Positions 8,413-17,250 are shown, counted from the stretch's first letter. The stretch: DNA of 45,069 nucleotides from Syntrophales bacterium (GCA_023230905.1 JALNWL010000002.1:1-45069), one strand, 5' to 3'. Notes: a model not told the origin generated them from the letters alone. Made by a program: numbers and translations.

Positions 8413-8916
8413 ATGCCAACGTTATCTCATCTGGATGAACAGGGTCGGGCGCGGATGGTCGATGTAAGCGTCAAGGCGCCCACCTTGAGGCAGGCGACGG
8501 CCGGGGCGTCGATCCGGATGCGGCGCGAGACGGCCGCCCTGATCGTGGCGGGTCAGATGCCCAAGGGCGATGTCTTTCAGGTGGCCCGGATCGCCGGCAT
8601 CATGGCGGCGAAAAGAACGGGGGACCTGATCCCCCTGTGCCATTCCCTGGAGCTGACGGACGTGGATCTGAGCTTTGCCGTGGACGCCCGTGAAGGGACG
8701 GTGAGCGTCGAGGCTACGGCGAAGACGATCGGAAGGACGGGGGTGGAGATGGAAGCCCTGACGGCCGTCAGCGTAGCGGTCCTGACGATTTACGACATGT
8801 GCAAGGCCGTGGACCGGGGGATGGTCATCGGGGAGGTCATGCTGTTGCACAAACGCGGCGGGAAGAGCGGAGAATACCGGCGGGGCGGCGCCGGAAAAGG
8901 ATCGGACCGGGAATGA
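8413..8916 (+). CDS. moaC: Cyclic pyranopterin monophosphate synthase MoaC
   Basis: 167 residues, close to the family's usual 160. It converts the MoaA product (3',8-cyclo-7,8-dihydro-GTP) to cyclic pyranopterin monophosphate, the first stable precursor of molybdenum cofactor. Family hallmarks are MVDVSVK near the start, KRTGDLIPLCHSLELT in the middle and the catalytic YDMCKAVDRGM region near the C-terminus. Start ATG follows GGAAAGG. The stop overlaps the next gene's start (ATGA, 8913-8916), indicating translational coupling. Molybdenum or tungsten enzymes such as formate dehydrogenase would be the users, consistent with the formate-type subunits at 22-24 kb. Confidence 0.95.
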   Translation: MPTLSHLDEQGRARMVDVSVKAPTLRQATAGASIRMRRETAALIVAGQMPKGDVFQVARIAGIMAAKRTGDLIPLCHSLELTDVDLSFAVDAREGTVSVEATAKTIGRTGVEMEALTAVSVAVLTIYDMCKAVDRGMVIGEVMLLHKRGGKSGEYRRGGAGKGSDRE

Positions 8917-9428
8917 ACGGGGACACGCACAGAATCAGGCGGTCGTTCGTGATTCCCCTGACGGCGGTCCTGATCCTGATCATCGGCCTGCTGGCGCTTT
9001 CTTTTTTTGCCGGGACGCCGACCGAGCGGATCTTTCTCGCGCTGGTCCTGATTCCCCTGGCCCTGGTGTGGAGCGAATCCCTCTCCCGGCGGGTGTCGAT
9101 CGGGGCGGATGGAATCACCCTCCGAAAATTCCTGAGGCCCAAGACGCTGCGCTGGGAAGACATCTCGCATGTTGGCTGCCTCGTGCTGCGTAAGAAGGTG
9201 TACCTCCTGCTGACCACCGGTCGCGGGTTTCACATCCTCTCCAACGAGTACGAGCGATTCGCCGATCTCGCCCGGGGGATCGCGACGCATCTCGACCGGG
9301 AGAAAATCGAAGCGGAGGTCCTTCAGCAGGCGGAAAATCCGACGCGGAACCCCGCCAACATTGCGGCTGCCTGGGTGGCCGCGGCGGTACTGGCGGTCCT
9401 CGTCTATCTCAAATTGTTTCCGGCATAG
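8913..9428 (+). CDS. PH-domain-like membrane protein
   Basis: 171 residues starting at the ATG that overlaps the moaC stop. Two N-terminal membrane helices (about 14-32 and 37-55) are followed by a soluble beta-rich segment (about 58-120: RRVSIGADGITLR..LRWEDISHV), typical of bacterial PH-domain (bPH) membrane proteins. A C-terminal helix (about 152-170) ends the protein. Function is unknown for the family, and nothing indicates a direct part in molybdopterin synthesis. Coupling to moaC may only reflect compact operon structure. Confidence 0.6.
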   Translation: MNGDTHRIRRSFVIPLTAVLILIIGLLALSFFAGTPTERIFLALVLIPLALVWSESLSRRVSIGADGITLRKFLRPKTLRWEDISHVGCLVLRKKVYLLLTTGRGFHILSNEYERFADLARGIATHLDREKIEAEVLQQAENPTRNPANIAAAWVAAAVLAVLVYLKLFPA

Positions 9429-9465
9429 GGCTGGCCGGGCGGATCCCATTCGGAAAGGCGCCGCT

Positions 9466-9762
9466 ATGAAAATGAACACATTACGAGTCGCGAAGTCGTC
9501 TGAGGCGGCGAAGCTTCCCTCCCGGGTGGAGAACCTGCTGGAGAAGAAGATGCAGGACATGACGCTGCTCCTGTGCGACGAGGGGAACGGCCGCAGCAAG
9601 CTCTACGAAGAGGTGATGGCCATGGTGGAGCGAAGCCTGTTCAAGATCGCCTTGGAGCGATCGAATCACGTCAAAAGCGCCGCCGCCACCTATCTGGGCA
9701 TGAACCGCAACACCTTCCAGAACAGAATGAACAAACTGGGGATGAACGGACAGCCGGATTAA
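9466..9762 (+). CDS. Fis-like helix-turn-helix DNA-binding protein
   Basis: 98 residues, the same length as enterobacterial Fis. The C-terminal part (about 58-95) is a Fis/NtrC-type HTH_8: a helix with ALERSNHVKSAAATYLGM, turn, then NRNTFQNRMNKLGM, closely following Fis's GINRGTLRKKLKKYGM. The N-terminal 30 residues are polar and unconserved, and the middle helix would make the dimer. It probably acts as a DNA-bending or nucleoid-associated regulator. It starts at 9466 after GGAAAGG, 37 bp after the preceding gene, and may belong to the moaC transcript. Confidence 0.72.
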   Translation: MKMNTLRVAKSSEAAKLPSRVENLLEKKMQDMTLLLCDEGNGRSKLYEEVMAMVERSLFKIALERSNHVKSAAATYLGMNRNTFQNRMNKLGMNGQPD

Positions 9763-9801
9763 GGGAACGGCCGGCTTTGCGCGTGACGCGATGACGTCGG
9801 G

Positions 9802-11061
9802 ATGAACTGCATGCAGGAGCAGAACCGTTTTTCCCCCCAGGTCGAGAGACTGCTCGCCCGGGGCGTGCGCATACCCCTCCCCCAGACGGTGGAGATCGGT
9901 GATGAGGTCGATCCCGGGCGTATTTCGGGCGATGGTGTCGTGCTCCATGCCGGAACGCGGATCTCCGGCGCCCGGACCCTGATCGCCGCCGGATGTCGCC
10001 TGGGCCAGGAAGCCCCCGTCAGTCTCAACGATTGCCTGCTTGGGCCCGGGGTGGAGCTCAAGGGGGGATTTTTCAATTCGTCCGTGTTCCTGGAAAAGGC
10101 CAACCTGGCGAGCGGCGCCCAGGTGCGAGAGGGGTGCCTCCTGGAGGAGGAGGCGAACGGCAGCCACACCGTCGGCCTCAAGCAGACCCTTCTGTTTCCC
10201 TTCGTCACCCTGGGGAGCCTGATCAACTTCTGTGACTGCCTCATGGCGGGAGGGACCAGCCGAAAGAACCACAGCGAGGTGGGCAGCTCCTATATCCACT
10301 TCAACTACACGCCGCAGCAGGACAAGGCGACCGCGTCCCTCTTGGGGGACGTCCCCCGGGGCGTCATGCTGAAGGCCCCCCCGATCTTTCTGGGAGGGCA
10401 GGGCGGGCTCGTGGGACCGGCGCGCATCGGCTACGGGACCGTCATCGCCGCCGGGACGGTCTGGCGGGGCGATTGTCCGGAGGGCGGCGCGCTCCTGTCG
10501 GCGACCGGCCGCAATGTCCGCCGGCCCTTTACGCCCGGCCTGTACGGCGACGTCCGCCGCCGCGTTCTCAACAATCTTCATTATATCGCCAATCTCCTTG
10601 CGCTCCGCCAGTGGTACCTCCACGTCCGCAAGCCCTTTTTCCGGGGACAGGACCTGGGGGCGGCGCTCTTCGACGGGGCGATGCAGGTTTTGGAGTTGGC
10701 CCTGGTCGAGCGCATCGCCCGCTTCGAGGCCCTGGCCGAAAAGATGGAGACATCGATCCGGTGTCTGGAGTCCCGGGTGGATGAGACGGCATGTGCGGAC
10801 ATCGTCCGGCCACAGCGCGCCCTCCTGGGTGGCTGGCCCCGGCTCAAGGCGTTCCTGACGTCGGGCGAAGAGGCATCGACGGCGCCGGAGAGGCGCGAGG
10901 CGTTCGTGAAACGCATCGCCGAGGCGGCTGGAACATCCGGATATCTCGCCGTCGTGCAGTCCCTGGAAGCGGCGACAGCGGCGGCCGGAACGGCCTGGCT
11001 GCAGGACATCGTCGACACGGTCGTGGACCGGTCTCTTGCGATCCTTCCGGAGTGCCGCTGA
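9802..11061 (+). CDS. GlmU-like left-handed beta-helix protein (acetyltransferase-type)
   Basis: 419 residues. Residues about 28-245 show hexapeptide-repeat character (VxIGxxVxPGRIxGxG, LxxGxxVxxGC, IGYGTVIAAGTV), forming a left-handed parallel beta-helix. The segment around KNHSEVGSSYIHFNY..SLLGD (about 153-183) resembles the acetyltransferase half of GlmU. The N-terminal nucleotidyltransferase domain of GlmU is absent: the helix begins almost at the N-terminus. The C-terminal 165 residues are helical and charged. Homologues in Desulfobacterota are often named UDP-N-acetylglucosamine pyrophosphorylase, but this sequence does not support pyrophosphorylase activity. It precedes the giant GlmS-like gene by 238 bp, suggesting a joint amino-sugar role. 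Confidence 0.65.
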   Translation: MNCMQEQNRFSPQVERLLARGVRIPLPQTVEIGDEVDPGRISGDGVVLHAGTRISGARTLIAAGCRLGQEAPVSLNDCLLGPGVELKGGFFNSSVFLEKANLASGAQVREGCLLEEEANGSHTVGLKQTLLFPFVTLGSLINFCDCLMAGGTSRKNHSEVGSSYIHFNYTPQQDKATASLLGDVPRGVMLKAPPIFLGGQGGLVGPARIGYGTVIAAGTVWRGDCPEGGALLSATGRNVRRPFTPGLYGDVRRRVLNNLHYIANLLALRQWYLHVRKPFFRGQDLGAALFDGAMQVLELALVERIARFEALAEKMETSIRCLESRVDETACADIVRPQRALLGGWPRLKAFLTSGEEASTAPERREAFVKRIAEAAGTSGYLAVVQSLEAATAAAGTAWLQDIVDTVVDRSLAILPECR

Positions 11062-11080
11062 AGGAGGGATACATTTTTGT

Positions 11081-11119
11081 TGTGCCCGTCCCTGGAGGGA
11101 CAATTTCGTTTCGGGCACA
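11081..11119 (+). promoter_or_regulatory. Nested hairpin in the leader between GlmU-like and GlmS-like genes
   Basis: Outer stem TGTGCCCG (11081-11088) pairs perfectly with CGGGCACA (11112-11119) and encloses a smaller TCCC/GGGA hairpin (11089-11092 with 11097-11100). It begins 20 nt after the upstream stop codon. No U-tract follows, so it is not a typical intrinsic terminator. It may stabilise or attenuate the transcript. Confidence 0.4.
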
Positions 11120-11299
11120 CCCCGCCTCCGGCCTTGATTTCCCGCGTTCAAGACAGGGCCCCGCAACGGTGGCCGCAAGGGGTGCTCCACCTCCGGTCGC
11201 GCCGCCCGTCACGGCGGGTTCGCGGCTGCGAGTGGTACGTGTCTTGCTTTGCTGGATCCAAAGATTCGCTGACGGCCATGTTCCGCAAAGCGGCCGGAA

Positions 11300-14200
11300 A
11301 TGAAAAGGACAGAGGGACTCGCGTTGATCACCCGTATCGTTCGTCGGCTCAAGGCGTGGCGTGTTTATGTCGGACGAAATCCCCAAGGCGTTTCCGCCCC
11401 CGCCATCATCCTCCTCCCCGTTTTCAACGGGGTTTTTTTCTGCGGTTTTGCCGGCATCCTGGCGATTCGTTCGCACGAGCCGCTGGAGGACGATGCTCGA
11501 TCCCCCGGCCGGGACGTCCTGCCGCGCTTGACGCGGATCGCGCTCGAGCTGAAGGGCAACGGGCTTGAAGCGGTTCTCGAAGGAAGTGTGAGCCCGGGGG
11601 AATATCTGGCGCCGGAGGCGGGCGATCGCGGACCCGATGGTCAGAGCCCGGCCGGTCTGGAGCCGCTGGTCCGGTGCTTGAAGGAAACACGCTTCTTTCA
11701 GGCGCTTTTTTTTGATTCGGATCGTGTCCACGCTCTGAGCCGGCTGGTCGCGGATCTGAAGGCGTTCCTGGCCGATGAGGAGCGCCTGCTGGAGGATGCC
11801 GCCGGACGGTTCCGGACGGAGACCCTGGAGATCGTCAACAGCCGGCTGGTTTCCCTCAAGGATGCGGTGTGGTCCCTGGAAAAGGACGTCCTGGAGAATG
11901 TCGGTCGGATCGCGGCCCTGGCCGGTGCGGGCCGCGACGTCGACGTGGCCGCGTTTCGCAAGCTCCACTACCTGAACTTCCTCCTGAACGGTCTCGACCG
12001 CCTGGAGGTGCGCGGACGGGATTCGGCGGGGATACAGATCTCCTTTTCCTTGTCCGATCCGGAGGACTGGCGCCGAATTCGGCGGGAGTTGAAGGCGCGG
12101 AACCTCGACGAGGCGTTCCGAAAGCGGTCGGCGCCGGGAGATCTTATCCCGGGTTCCATCTCCGTGTTTCCGCCCGACGGGGACACGGATCCCGCAGGCC
12201 AAGCGGGCAGGACCGTTGCCTTCACGTTCAAGACGGCCTCGATCATCGGGGAACTGGGGCGGAACGTTCGGGACCTCCGTCAGGCAATCGCCGGGGACGA
12301 GATCTTTCAGCTCATCGTCCGTCACCCGAGCGCGGCGGAGCTTTCCATGGCGCATACGCGCTGGGCGTCCGTCGGGTCCATTACCGTCGAGAACTGCCAT
12401 CCGGTCAACAACTTCGCCCCGTCGGGTTCCGACGCCGGGACGGAAAGAACCCGTCCCCGTCCGGGGCGGTCCGTCGGGTCGATCAGCGTCGTCTTGAACG
12501 GCGACATCGACAACTACGCCGCGTTGAGGGACGCGCTGGAGGCGCGGGGAGAGACCGTTGCCGCGGAAGTGACTACCGATACGAAAATCATTCCCCTCGA
12601 GATCGAGCGGTATCTGCGGGGGGGGGACAAGCTGACCGAGGCCTTTCGCCGCGCCGTCGCGGGCTTCGAAGGGTCGCACGCCATCGCCATGACCGCCGAC
12701 TGCGCGCCGGGAAAGGTTTTCCTCGCCCTGCGCGGCAGCGGCCAGTCCCTCTATGTCGGCCTCGCCCCCGACCGCTACCTGTTCTCGTCGGAACTGTACG
12801 GTCTGGTGGAGGGGACCTCCACCTTTCTCAAGATGGAGGGGGAGGCGCCATCCCGCGGCCGTGGGGCGGCGATGCCGGCGGGACAGATCGTCATCCTCGA
12901 CCGGGATTCGCCGGGCGGACTGGCCAGCCTCCGGGCCCTTCGTTATGACGGAACGCCCTTTCCCCTGACGGAAGACGATCTCCAGCGGGCGGAGATCACC
13001 ACCCGGGACATCGACCGGGGGGCCTACCCCCACTATTTCCTCAAGGAGATCGAAGAGTCCGTTCTGTCGGTCCGGAAAACCCTCCTGGGGAAATACCGCC
13101 GCACCGCGGATGCGAAGACGGGGCCGGAGGTGCGTTTCAATCTGGGCGTGGATATTCTCCCGCAGCCGCTCCGCGGGCGCCTCGAACGGGGAGAGCTCGA
13201 CCGGATCGTGGTGATCGGCCACGGCACGGCGGCCGTGGCCGGCCAGGCCGTCGCGGATGCCCTCGCGCGCGATCTGAAGGGAAGCCGGATCGTCGTCGAA
13301 ACCCGGCTGGCCTCGGAGTTGAGCGGGTTTTCGCTGGAGGATGAGCTCGCATCCGCACTCGTGATCCCCATCACCCAGTCGGGGACGACGACGGACACCA
13401 ACCGCGCCGTGGCCCTGGCGCGGGAGCGGGGGGCGGCCGTCATCGCCATCGTCAACCGTCGTCAGTCGGACATCACCACGAAGGCCGACGGCGTTTTCTA
13501 CACGAGCGACGGCCGGGACATCGAGATGTCCGTGGCCTCGACCAAGGCCTTTTATTCCCAGATTGTCGCGGGCCGCGTCCTGTCCCTCTGCCTGGCCCAG
13601 CTTCTGGGCACGCTGACCGACGCCGCCATCGACCGCGAACTGGCCGTCCTGGAGCGGGCGCCGGAGATGATGCGGCGGGTCCTCGAAAGAAAGGACGAGA
13701 TCCGGGCGGCCGTCGATCGGCTGGCGATCCGGAAATCCTCGTGGGCGGTGGTCGGCAGCGGTCCCAACAAGGCCGCCGCCGACGAGGTCCGGATCAAGTT
13801 GAGCGAGCTGTGCTACAAGACCATCTCGACCGACGTTGTGGAGAACAAAAAGCACATCGACCTGTCGGCGGAGCCGCTGATCCTCGTCTGCGCGGCGGGG
13901 AGTCCTGAAGCGGTCATGGGCGATATCGTCAAGGATGTGGCCATCTTCAAGGCCCATAAGGCTACCGTGGTCGTCTTCGGCGACGAGGGGGACGACCGCT
14001 TCGACGACACGGCGGACGCCGTCATCCCCATTCCGCGGGCCCCGTGGCCGCTGCCGGTCATCCTGAATACCGTCGCCGGCCACCTGTGGGGCTACTTCGC
14101 CGCCCGCCGGATCGACGCGGACGCCCTGTTCCTCCGTGAGTTCAGGAGCCGGCTGAACCGGCAGATGGCGCAGGGCCGGCGGGAGGGGCAAGCCCTCTTC

Positions 14201-15145
14201 GAGATGATGGCGGATCGGGCGTATCGCCAGATGGTGCGCGCCTTTGCGGCCGGTTTTCAGGAGCGCCGCCGGGCCGGATCGTTTGCCCTCCTGAGCGTCG
14301 GGACCATCGCCGACCTCGTCCTGCTTTTGAAGTACGCCCTGGGCAAGCTGCCTCTGGACGATTTCTGGGAGGATTTTCCGGGGGAGAGGGAGACGGCCTC
14401 GCCCGTCGATCTGCTCGACATCGCGCTCGGCCACGCCGTCGACGAGCTGTCCCGGCCGATCGATGCGATCCGTCACCAGGCCAAGACCGTGACGGTCGGA
14501 ACGAGCCGGAAGGAGCTGTTCCACCGGGGGGTGATCTTCGATCTCCTCAAGGAATTCGGCTTCTCGCTGAAGGGGCTGGTGAGCAAGAACATCCCGGATA
14601 TGGTCCGGATTCAGAAGGCCGTGGCCGCCGTGACGGGCTACACCTTGTACGACATCGAGCCCCTGGACGGCGAGGGGCGTCCCGACGAGCGGTCTCTGAT
14701 CCGCATCCGGCAGCGCGGCGGCGTCGCCCTGAACATGGCGTCCCGGGCCGAAGGGGCGGCCGCCCTGATGGGAACCAAGCGCACGATTCTCAACACCGGG
14801 AAGATTTATGCGGGCTACGGAAAATCCGACGGCGCCCCGCTGGTGATGATCCCCCTCTGGGGGGAAACGCGCGGGGTGCGGCATCTGCTCCTCGTTCACG
14901 TGCGCTTTGCCGACGCGCTGTCGACGCAGGAGAAGCGGGAGATCCTGGGGGTCCGCTACCAGGATCTGAGGAACCTCGTCAACGAGTACAACCTGCCTTG
15001 GGAGGATCGCTACCTCGAAGACCTCCCGATCGGCGTTCTGCTGGATGAAGCGGTCGAGGTGGTTGCCGGGCAGATCCGCGCCCGGGTCGGGCCGGCTGCG
15101 GGGGCGGGAAAAAGACAAACATTCAGGCAAGAGGAGTCTCTATGA
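11300..15145 (+). CDS. Giant GlmS-like protein: split class II glutaminase plus two SIS domains
   Basis: 1281 residues, about twice normal GlmS (about 610). GlmS makes glucosamine-6-phosphate from fructose-6-phosphate and glutamine. Glutaminase motifs are present but spread out: CGFAGI with Cys48, RGRDSAGI at 238-245, HTRWASVG at 352-359, LNGDIDNY at 399-406 and TDTKII at 426-431. SIS domain 1 (about 630-770) has ITQSGTTTDT and ASTKAF. SIS domain 2 (about 810-930) has a VVGSGPNKAAADEV start. A region at 1048-1070 ending in QAKTVTVG echoes GlmS's C-terminal LAKSVTVE. About 210 extra C-terminal residues have no domain I recognise. The putative Ntn nucleophile Cys48 is internal, so activity would need cleavage of a 47-residue leader, or the glutaminase is inactive. 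The stop overlaps the pyrG start (ATGA). Confidence 0.75.
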   Translation: MKRTEGLALITRIVRRLKAWRVYVGRNPQGVSAPAIILLPVFNGVFFCGFAGILAIRSHEPLEDDARSPGRDVLPRLTRIALELKGNGLEAVLEGSVSPGEYLAPEAGDRGPDGQSPAGLEPLVRCLKETRFFQALFFDSDRVHALSRLVADLKAFLADEERLLEDAAGRFRTETLEIVNSRLVSLKDAVWSLEKDVLENVGRIAALAGAGRDVDVAAFRKLHYLNFLLNGLDRLEVRGRDSAGIQISFSLSDPEDWRRIRRELKARNLDEAFRKRSAPGDLIPGSISVFPPDGDTDPAGQAGRTVAFTFKTASIIGELGRNVRDLRQAIAGDEIFQLIVRHPSAAELSMAHTRWASVGSITVENCHPVNNFAPSGSDAGTERTRPRPGRSVGSISVVLNGDIDNYAALRDALEARGETVAAEVTTDTKIIPLEIERYLRGGDKLTEAFRRAVAGFEGSHAIAMTADCAPGKVFLALRGSGQSLYVGLAPDRYLFSSELYGLVEGTSTFLKMEGEAPSRGRGAAMPAGQIVILDRDSPGGLASLRALRYDGTPFPLTEDDLQRAEITTRDIDRGAYPHYFLKEIEESVLSVRKTLLGKYRRTADAKTGPEVRFNLGVDILPQPLRGRLERGELDRIVVIGHGTAAVAGQAVADALARDLKGSRIVVETRLASELSGFSLEDELASALVIPITQSGTTTDTNRAVALARERGAAVIAIVNRRQSDITTKADGVFYTSDGRDIEMSVASTKAFYSQIVAGRVLSLCLAQLLGTLTDAAIDRELAVLERAPEMMRRVLERKDEIRAAVDRLAIRKSSWAVVGSGPNKAAADEVRIKLSELCYKTISTDVVENKKHIDLSAEPLILVCAAGSPEAVMGDIVKDVAIFKAHKATVVVFGDEGDDRFDDTADAVIPIPRAPWPLPVILNTVAGHLWGYFAARRIDADALFLREFRSRLNRQMAQGRREGQALFEMMADRAYRQMVRAFAAGFQERRRAGSFALLSVGTIADLVLLLKYALGKLPLDDFWEDFPGERETASPVDLLDIALGHAVDELSRPIDAIRHQAKTVTVGTSRKELFHRGVIFDLLKEFGFSLKGLVSKNIPDMVRIQKAVAAVTGYTLYDIEPLDGEGRPDERSLIRIRQRGGVALNMASRAEGAAALMGTKRTILNTGKIYAGYGKSDGAPLVMIPLWGETRGVRHLLLVHVRFADALSTQEKREILGVRYQDLRNLVNEYNLPWEDRYLEDLPIGVLLDEAVEVVAGQIRARVGPAAGAGKRQTFRQEESL

Positions 15146-16749
15146 AGACAAAGTTCATCTTCATCACCGGCGGGGTCCTCTCCTCTCTGGGGAAGGGCCT
15201 GGCCGCGGCGTCCATCGCTGCCCTGCTCGAGTGTCGGGGCCTGAGGGTGTCGAACCAGAAGCTCGATCCCTACATCAACGTGGACCCCGGGACGATGAGC
15301 CCCTTCCAGCACGGCGAGGTCTTCGTCACGGACGACGGGGCGGAGACGGATCTCGATCTGGGCCATTACGAGCGTTTCTGTTCCACCCGGATGAGCAAGG
15401 CCAACAACCTGACGACGGGGCAGGTGTACTTCTCCGTGATCACCAAGGAGCGCCGGGGAGACTATCTGGGCAAGACCGTCCAGGTCATCCCCCACATCAC
15501 CAACGAGATCAAGGACTTCATCCGCGGGACCGCGGCGGGATACGATGTCGCGATCGTGGAGATCGGCGGCACCGTGGGCGACATCGAGAGCCTCCCCTTC
15601 CTGGAGGCCATCCGCCAGTTCCGCAACGAGGTCGGCCGCCAGAACGCCATCTTCATCCACCTGACGTGGGTGCCCCTCATCAAGACGGCGGGCGAGGTGA
15701 AGACGAAGCCCACCCAGCACAGCGTCAAGGCCCTGCGGGAGATCGGCATCCAGCCGGACATCCTGCTGTGCCGGTCCGAGCAGTCCCTGACGGAGGACAT
15801 CAAGGCGAAGATCTCCCTGTTCTGCAACGTCGAGGTGGGGGCCGTCTTTGCCGCCCGGGACGTCTCCTGCATCTACGAAGTGCCGCTGAATTACCATCGC
15901 GAGGGGGTGGACCGTCAAATCGTCGATCTCCTCAACATCTGGACGGGCCAGCCCCATCTCGAGGCCTGGGAGGACGTGGTGAACAGGATGACCCACCCCA
16001 CCCACGAGGTCACCATCGCGATCGTGGGGAAATACGTGAACCTGACGGACTCCTACAAGAGCCTGAACGAGGCCCTCATCCACGGCGGGATCGCCAACGA
16101 CTGCCGGGTGCAGCTGCGCTTCGTCGATGCCGAGCGGATCGAGAAGGACGGCGCCGGCCACCTGCTGGACGGCGCCGGCGGGGTCCTTGTCCCCGGCGGG
16201 TTCGGCGACCGGGGCATCGAGGGGATGATCCTGGCCGCGCAGTCCGCCCGGACCCGGCGGATCCCCTACTTCGGCATCTGCCTGGGCATGCAGATGGCGG
16301 TGGTCGAGTACGCCCGGCACGTCTGCGGTCTGAGCGGGGCGAACAGCTCCGAGTTCGACGCCGCCACCCTGCATCCGGTCATCGATCTCCTGCCCGAACA
16401 GCGAGCTGTCAAGGAGATGGGTGCCTCGATGCGCCTGGGGGCCTATCCCTGCGTGCTCGATGCGGAGTCCCTGGCCTTTGCCGCCTACGGTGAGGGCGAG
16501 ATCAGCGAGCGCCATCGCCACCGCTATGAATTCAACAATGACTTCAAGGATCTGCTTGTTCAGAAGGGGCTGAACATCACCGGTGTGTCGCCGGACGGGC
16601 GCCTGGCAGAGATCGTGGAATTGGGCGACCATCCCTGGTTTCTGGGCTGCCAGTTCCACCCGGAATTCAAGTCCCGTCCCACGGCGCCCCACCCGCTGTT
16701 CAGCCGCTTCATCGCCGCGGCGCTGGCGCACAAAGGCATCACGGACTGA
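15142..16749 (+). CDS. pyrG: CTP synthase
   Basis: 535 residues, the usual size. The N-terminal synthetase domain (about 1-265) opens with KFIFITGGVLSSLGKG (P-loop) and contains the conserved LDPYINVDPGTMSP and GGTVGDIES stretches. The C-terminal class I glutamine amidotransferase domain (about 290-530) has GGFGDRG, the nucleophile Cys380 in FGICLGMQ, and HPEFKSRP with the catalytic His-Glu pair. It converts UTP to CTP using ATP and glutamine in the cytoplasm. It overlaps the GlmS-like gene by 4 nt and has GAGGAG upstream, so the two are translationally coupled. Both use glutamine amide nitrogen and both supply nucleotide-sugar/envelope pathways. Confidence 0.97.
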   Translation: MKTKFIFITGGVLSSLGKGLAAASIAALLECRGLRVSNQKLDPYINVDPGTMSPFQHGEVFVTDDGAETDLDLGHYERFCSTRMSKANNLTTGQVYFSVITKERRGDYLGKTVQVIPHITNEIKDFIRGTAAGYDVAIVEIGGTVGDIESLPFLEAIRQFRNEVGRQNAIFIHLTWVPLIKTAGEVKTKPTQHSVKALREIGIQPDILLCRSEQSLTEDIKAKISLFCNVEVGAVFAARDVSCIYEVPLNYHREGVDRQIVDLLNIWTGQPHLEAWEDVVNRMTHPTHEVTIAIVGKYVNLTDSYKSLNEALIHGGIANDCRVQLRFVDAERIEKDGAGHLLDGAGGVLVPGGFGDRGIEGMILAAQSARTRRIPYFGICLGMQMAVVEYARHVCGLSGANSSEFDAATLHPVIDLLPEQRAVKEMGASMRLGAYPCVLDAESLAFAAYGEGEISERHRHRYEFNNDFKDLLVQKGLNITGVSPDGRLAEIVELGDHPWFLGCQFHPEFKSRPTAPHPLFSRFIAAALAHKGITD

Positions 16750-16833
16750 TCCGTCGACCCACCGCCGCAACGGGCGCGGACGGAGCGCATCGGCCTGTCC
16801 CGCCCGGGCGGGGAGACCATCGGGATCCATCGG

Positions 16834-17250
16834 CTATACGTCGTAGTGGCCGGAGGCCTCCGGCTGGTAAAGAGTTTCGGTGATCCGGAAGGTCTTCGTC
16901 CCCGACGGGACCTCCCATTCGATGATGTCGCCCACCCGATAGCCCAACAGCGCCGTGCCGATCGGGGCGAGCACGGAAACCCGGTTCTTCTCCAGGTTGG
17001 CATCCGCGGGAAAGACCAGCGACAGGACCATTTCTTCCCCGGAGGTTTCGTCCCGCAGGCGCAGTTTGGTATTCATCGTGACCACGTCGGCCGGGATATC
17101 CTTCGGATCGACGATCACGGCCCGGTCGAGTTCCTTCTCCAGCCGGTCAATCTGCGCTTTCCGCTTCGGCGACGACGAACGGTGGGTCTGAATGAGGCTC
17201 TCGAGCCGCTCCATATCGAAGCTGGTCATATACACGGGGCGTTCGGCCAT
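16834..17250 (-). CDS. rnk: Nucleoside diphosphate kinase regulator Rnk-like (GreA/GreB family)
   Basis: 138 residues. A short N-terminal coiled-coil (about 8-45) precedes a GreA/GreB C-terminal FKBP-like domain (about 50-128). DRAxxxxPKDIPADVVTMN and the later PIGTALLGYRVGDxIEWEVPSG are diagnostic of Rnk, as opposed to GreA/GreB, which have longer coiled coils. Rnk binds RNA polymerase and in enterics influences nucleotide-kinase levels. Its function here is inferred. It sits 57 bp after purQ on the same strand, which suits a purine-nucleotide context, and is convergent with pyrG. Confidence 0.85.
   Translation of the reverse strand: MAERPVYMTSFDMERLESLIQTHRSSSPKRKAQIDRLEKELDRAVIVDPKDIPADVVTMNTKLRLRDETSGEEMVLSLVFPADANLEKNRVSVLAPIGTALLGYRVGDIIEWEVPSGTKTFRITETLYQPEASGHYDV

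Noticed and set aside
11062..11299. glmS ribozyme in the leader of the GlmS-like gene
   Set aside because: I could not find the conserved ribozyme core, and that ribozyme is essentially a Firmicutes element.
11082..11303. Open frame from GTG 11082 whose stop overlaps the start of the GlmS-like gene (ATGA)
   Set aside because: The Shine-Dalgarno is 14 nt away, the start lies inside a stable hairpin, and the sequence looks random and Pro/Arg-rich. The overlap seems coincidental.
10844..15130. Very long (1428-codon) open frame antisense to the GlmS-like gene
   Set aside because: It mirrors the GC-rich third-position pattern of the sense gene, has no family motifs, and is rich in Arg/Gly/Pro/Asp, as expected of antisense frames in GC-rich DNA.
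16799..16812. CCCGCCCGGGCGGG palindrome between pyrG and rnk
   Set aside because: A simple GC palindrome with no loop and no T-run; likely chance in GC-rich DNA, or at most a weak bidirectional terminator.
15010..16830. 606-codon frame antisense to pyrG
   Set aside because: pyrG is unmistakable on the other strand; the antisense product has no recognisable domain.
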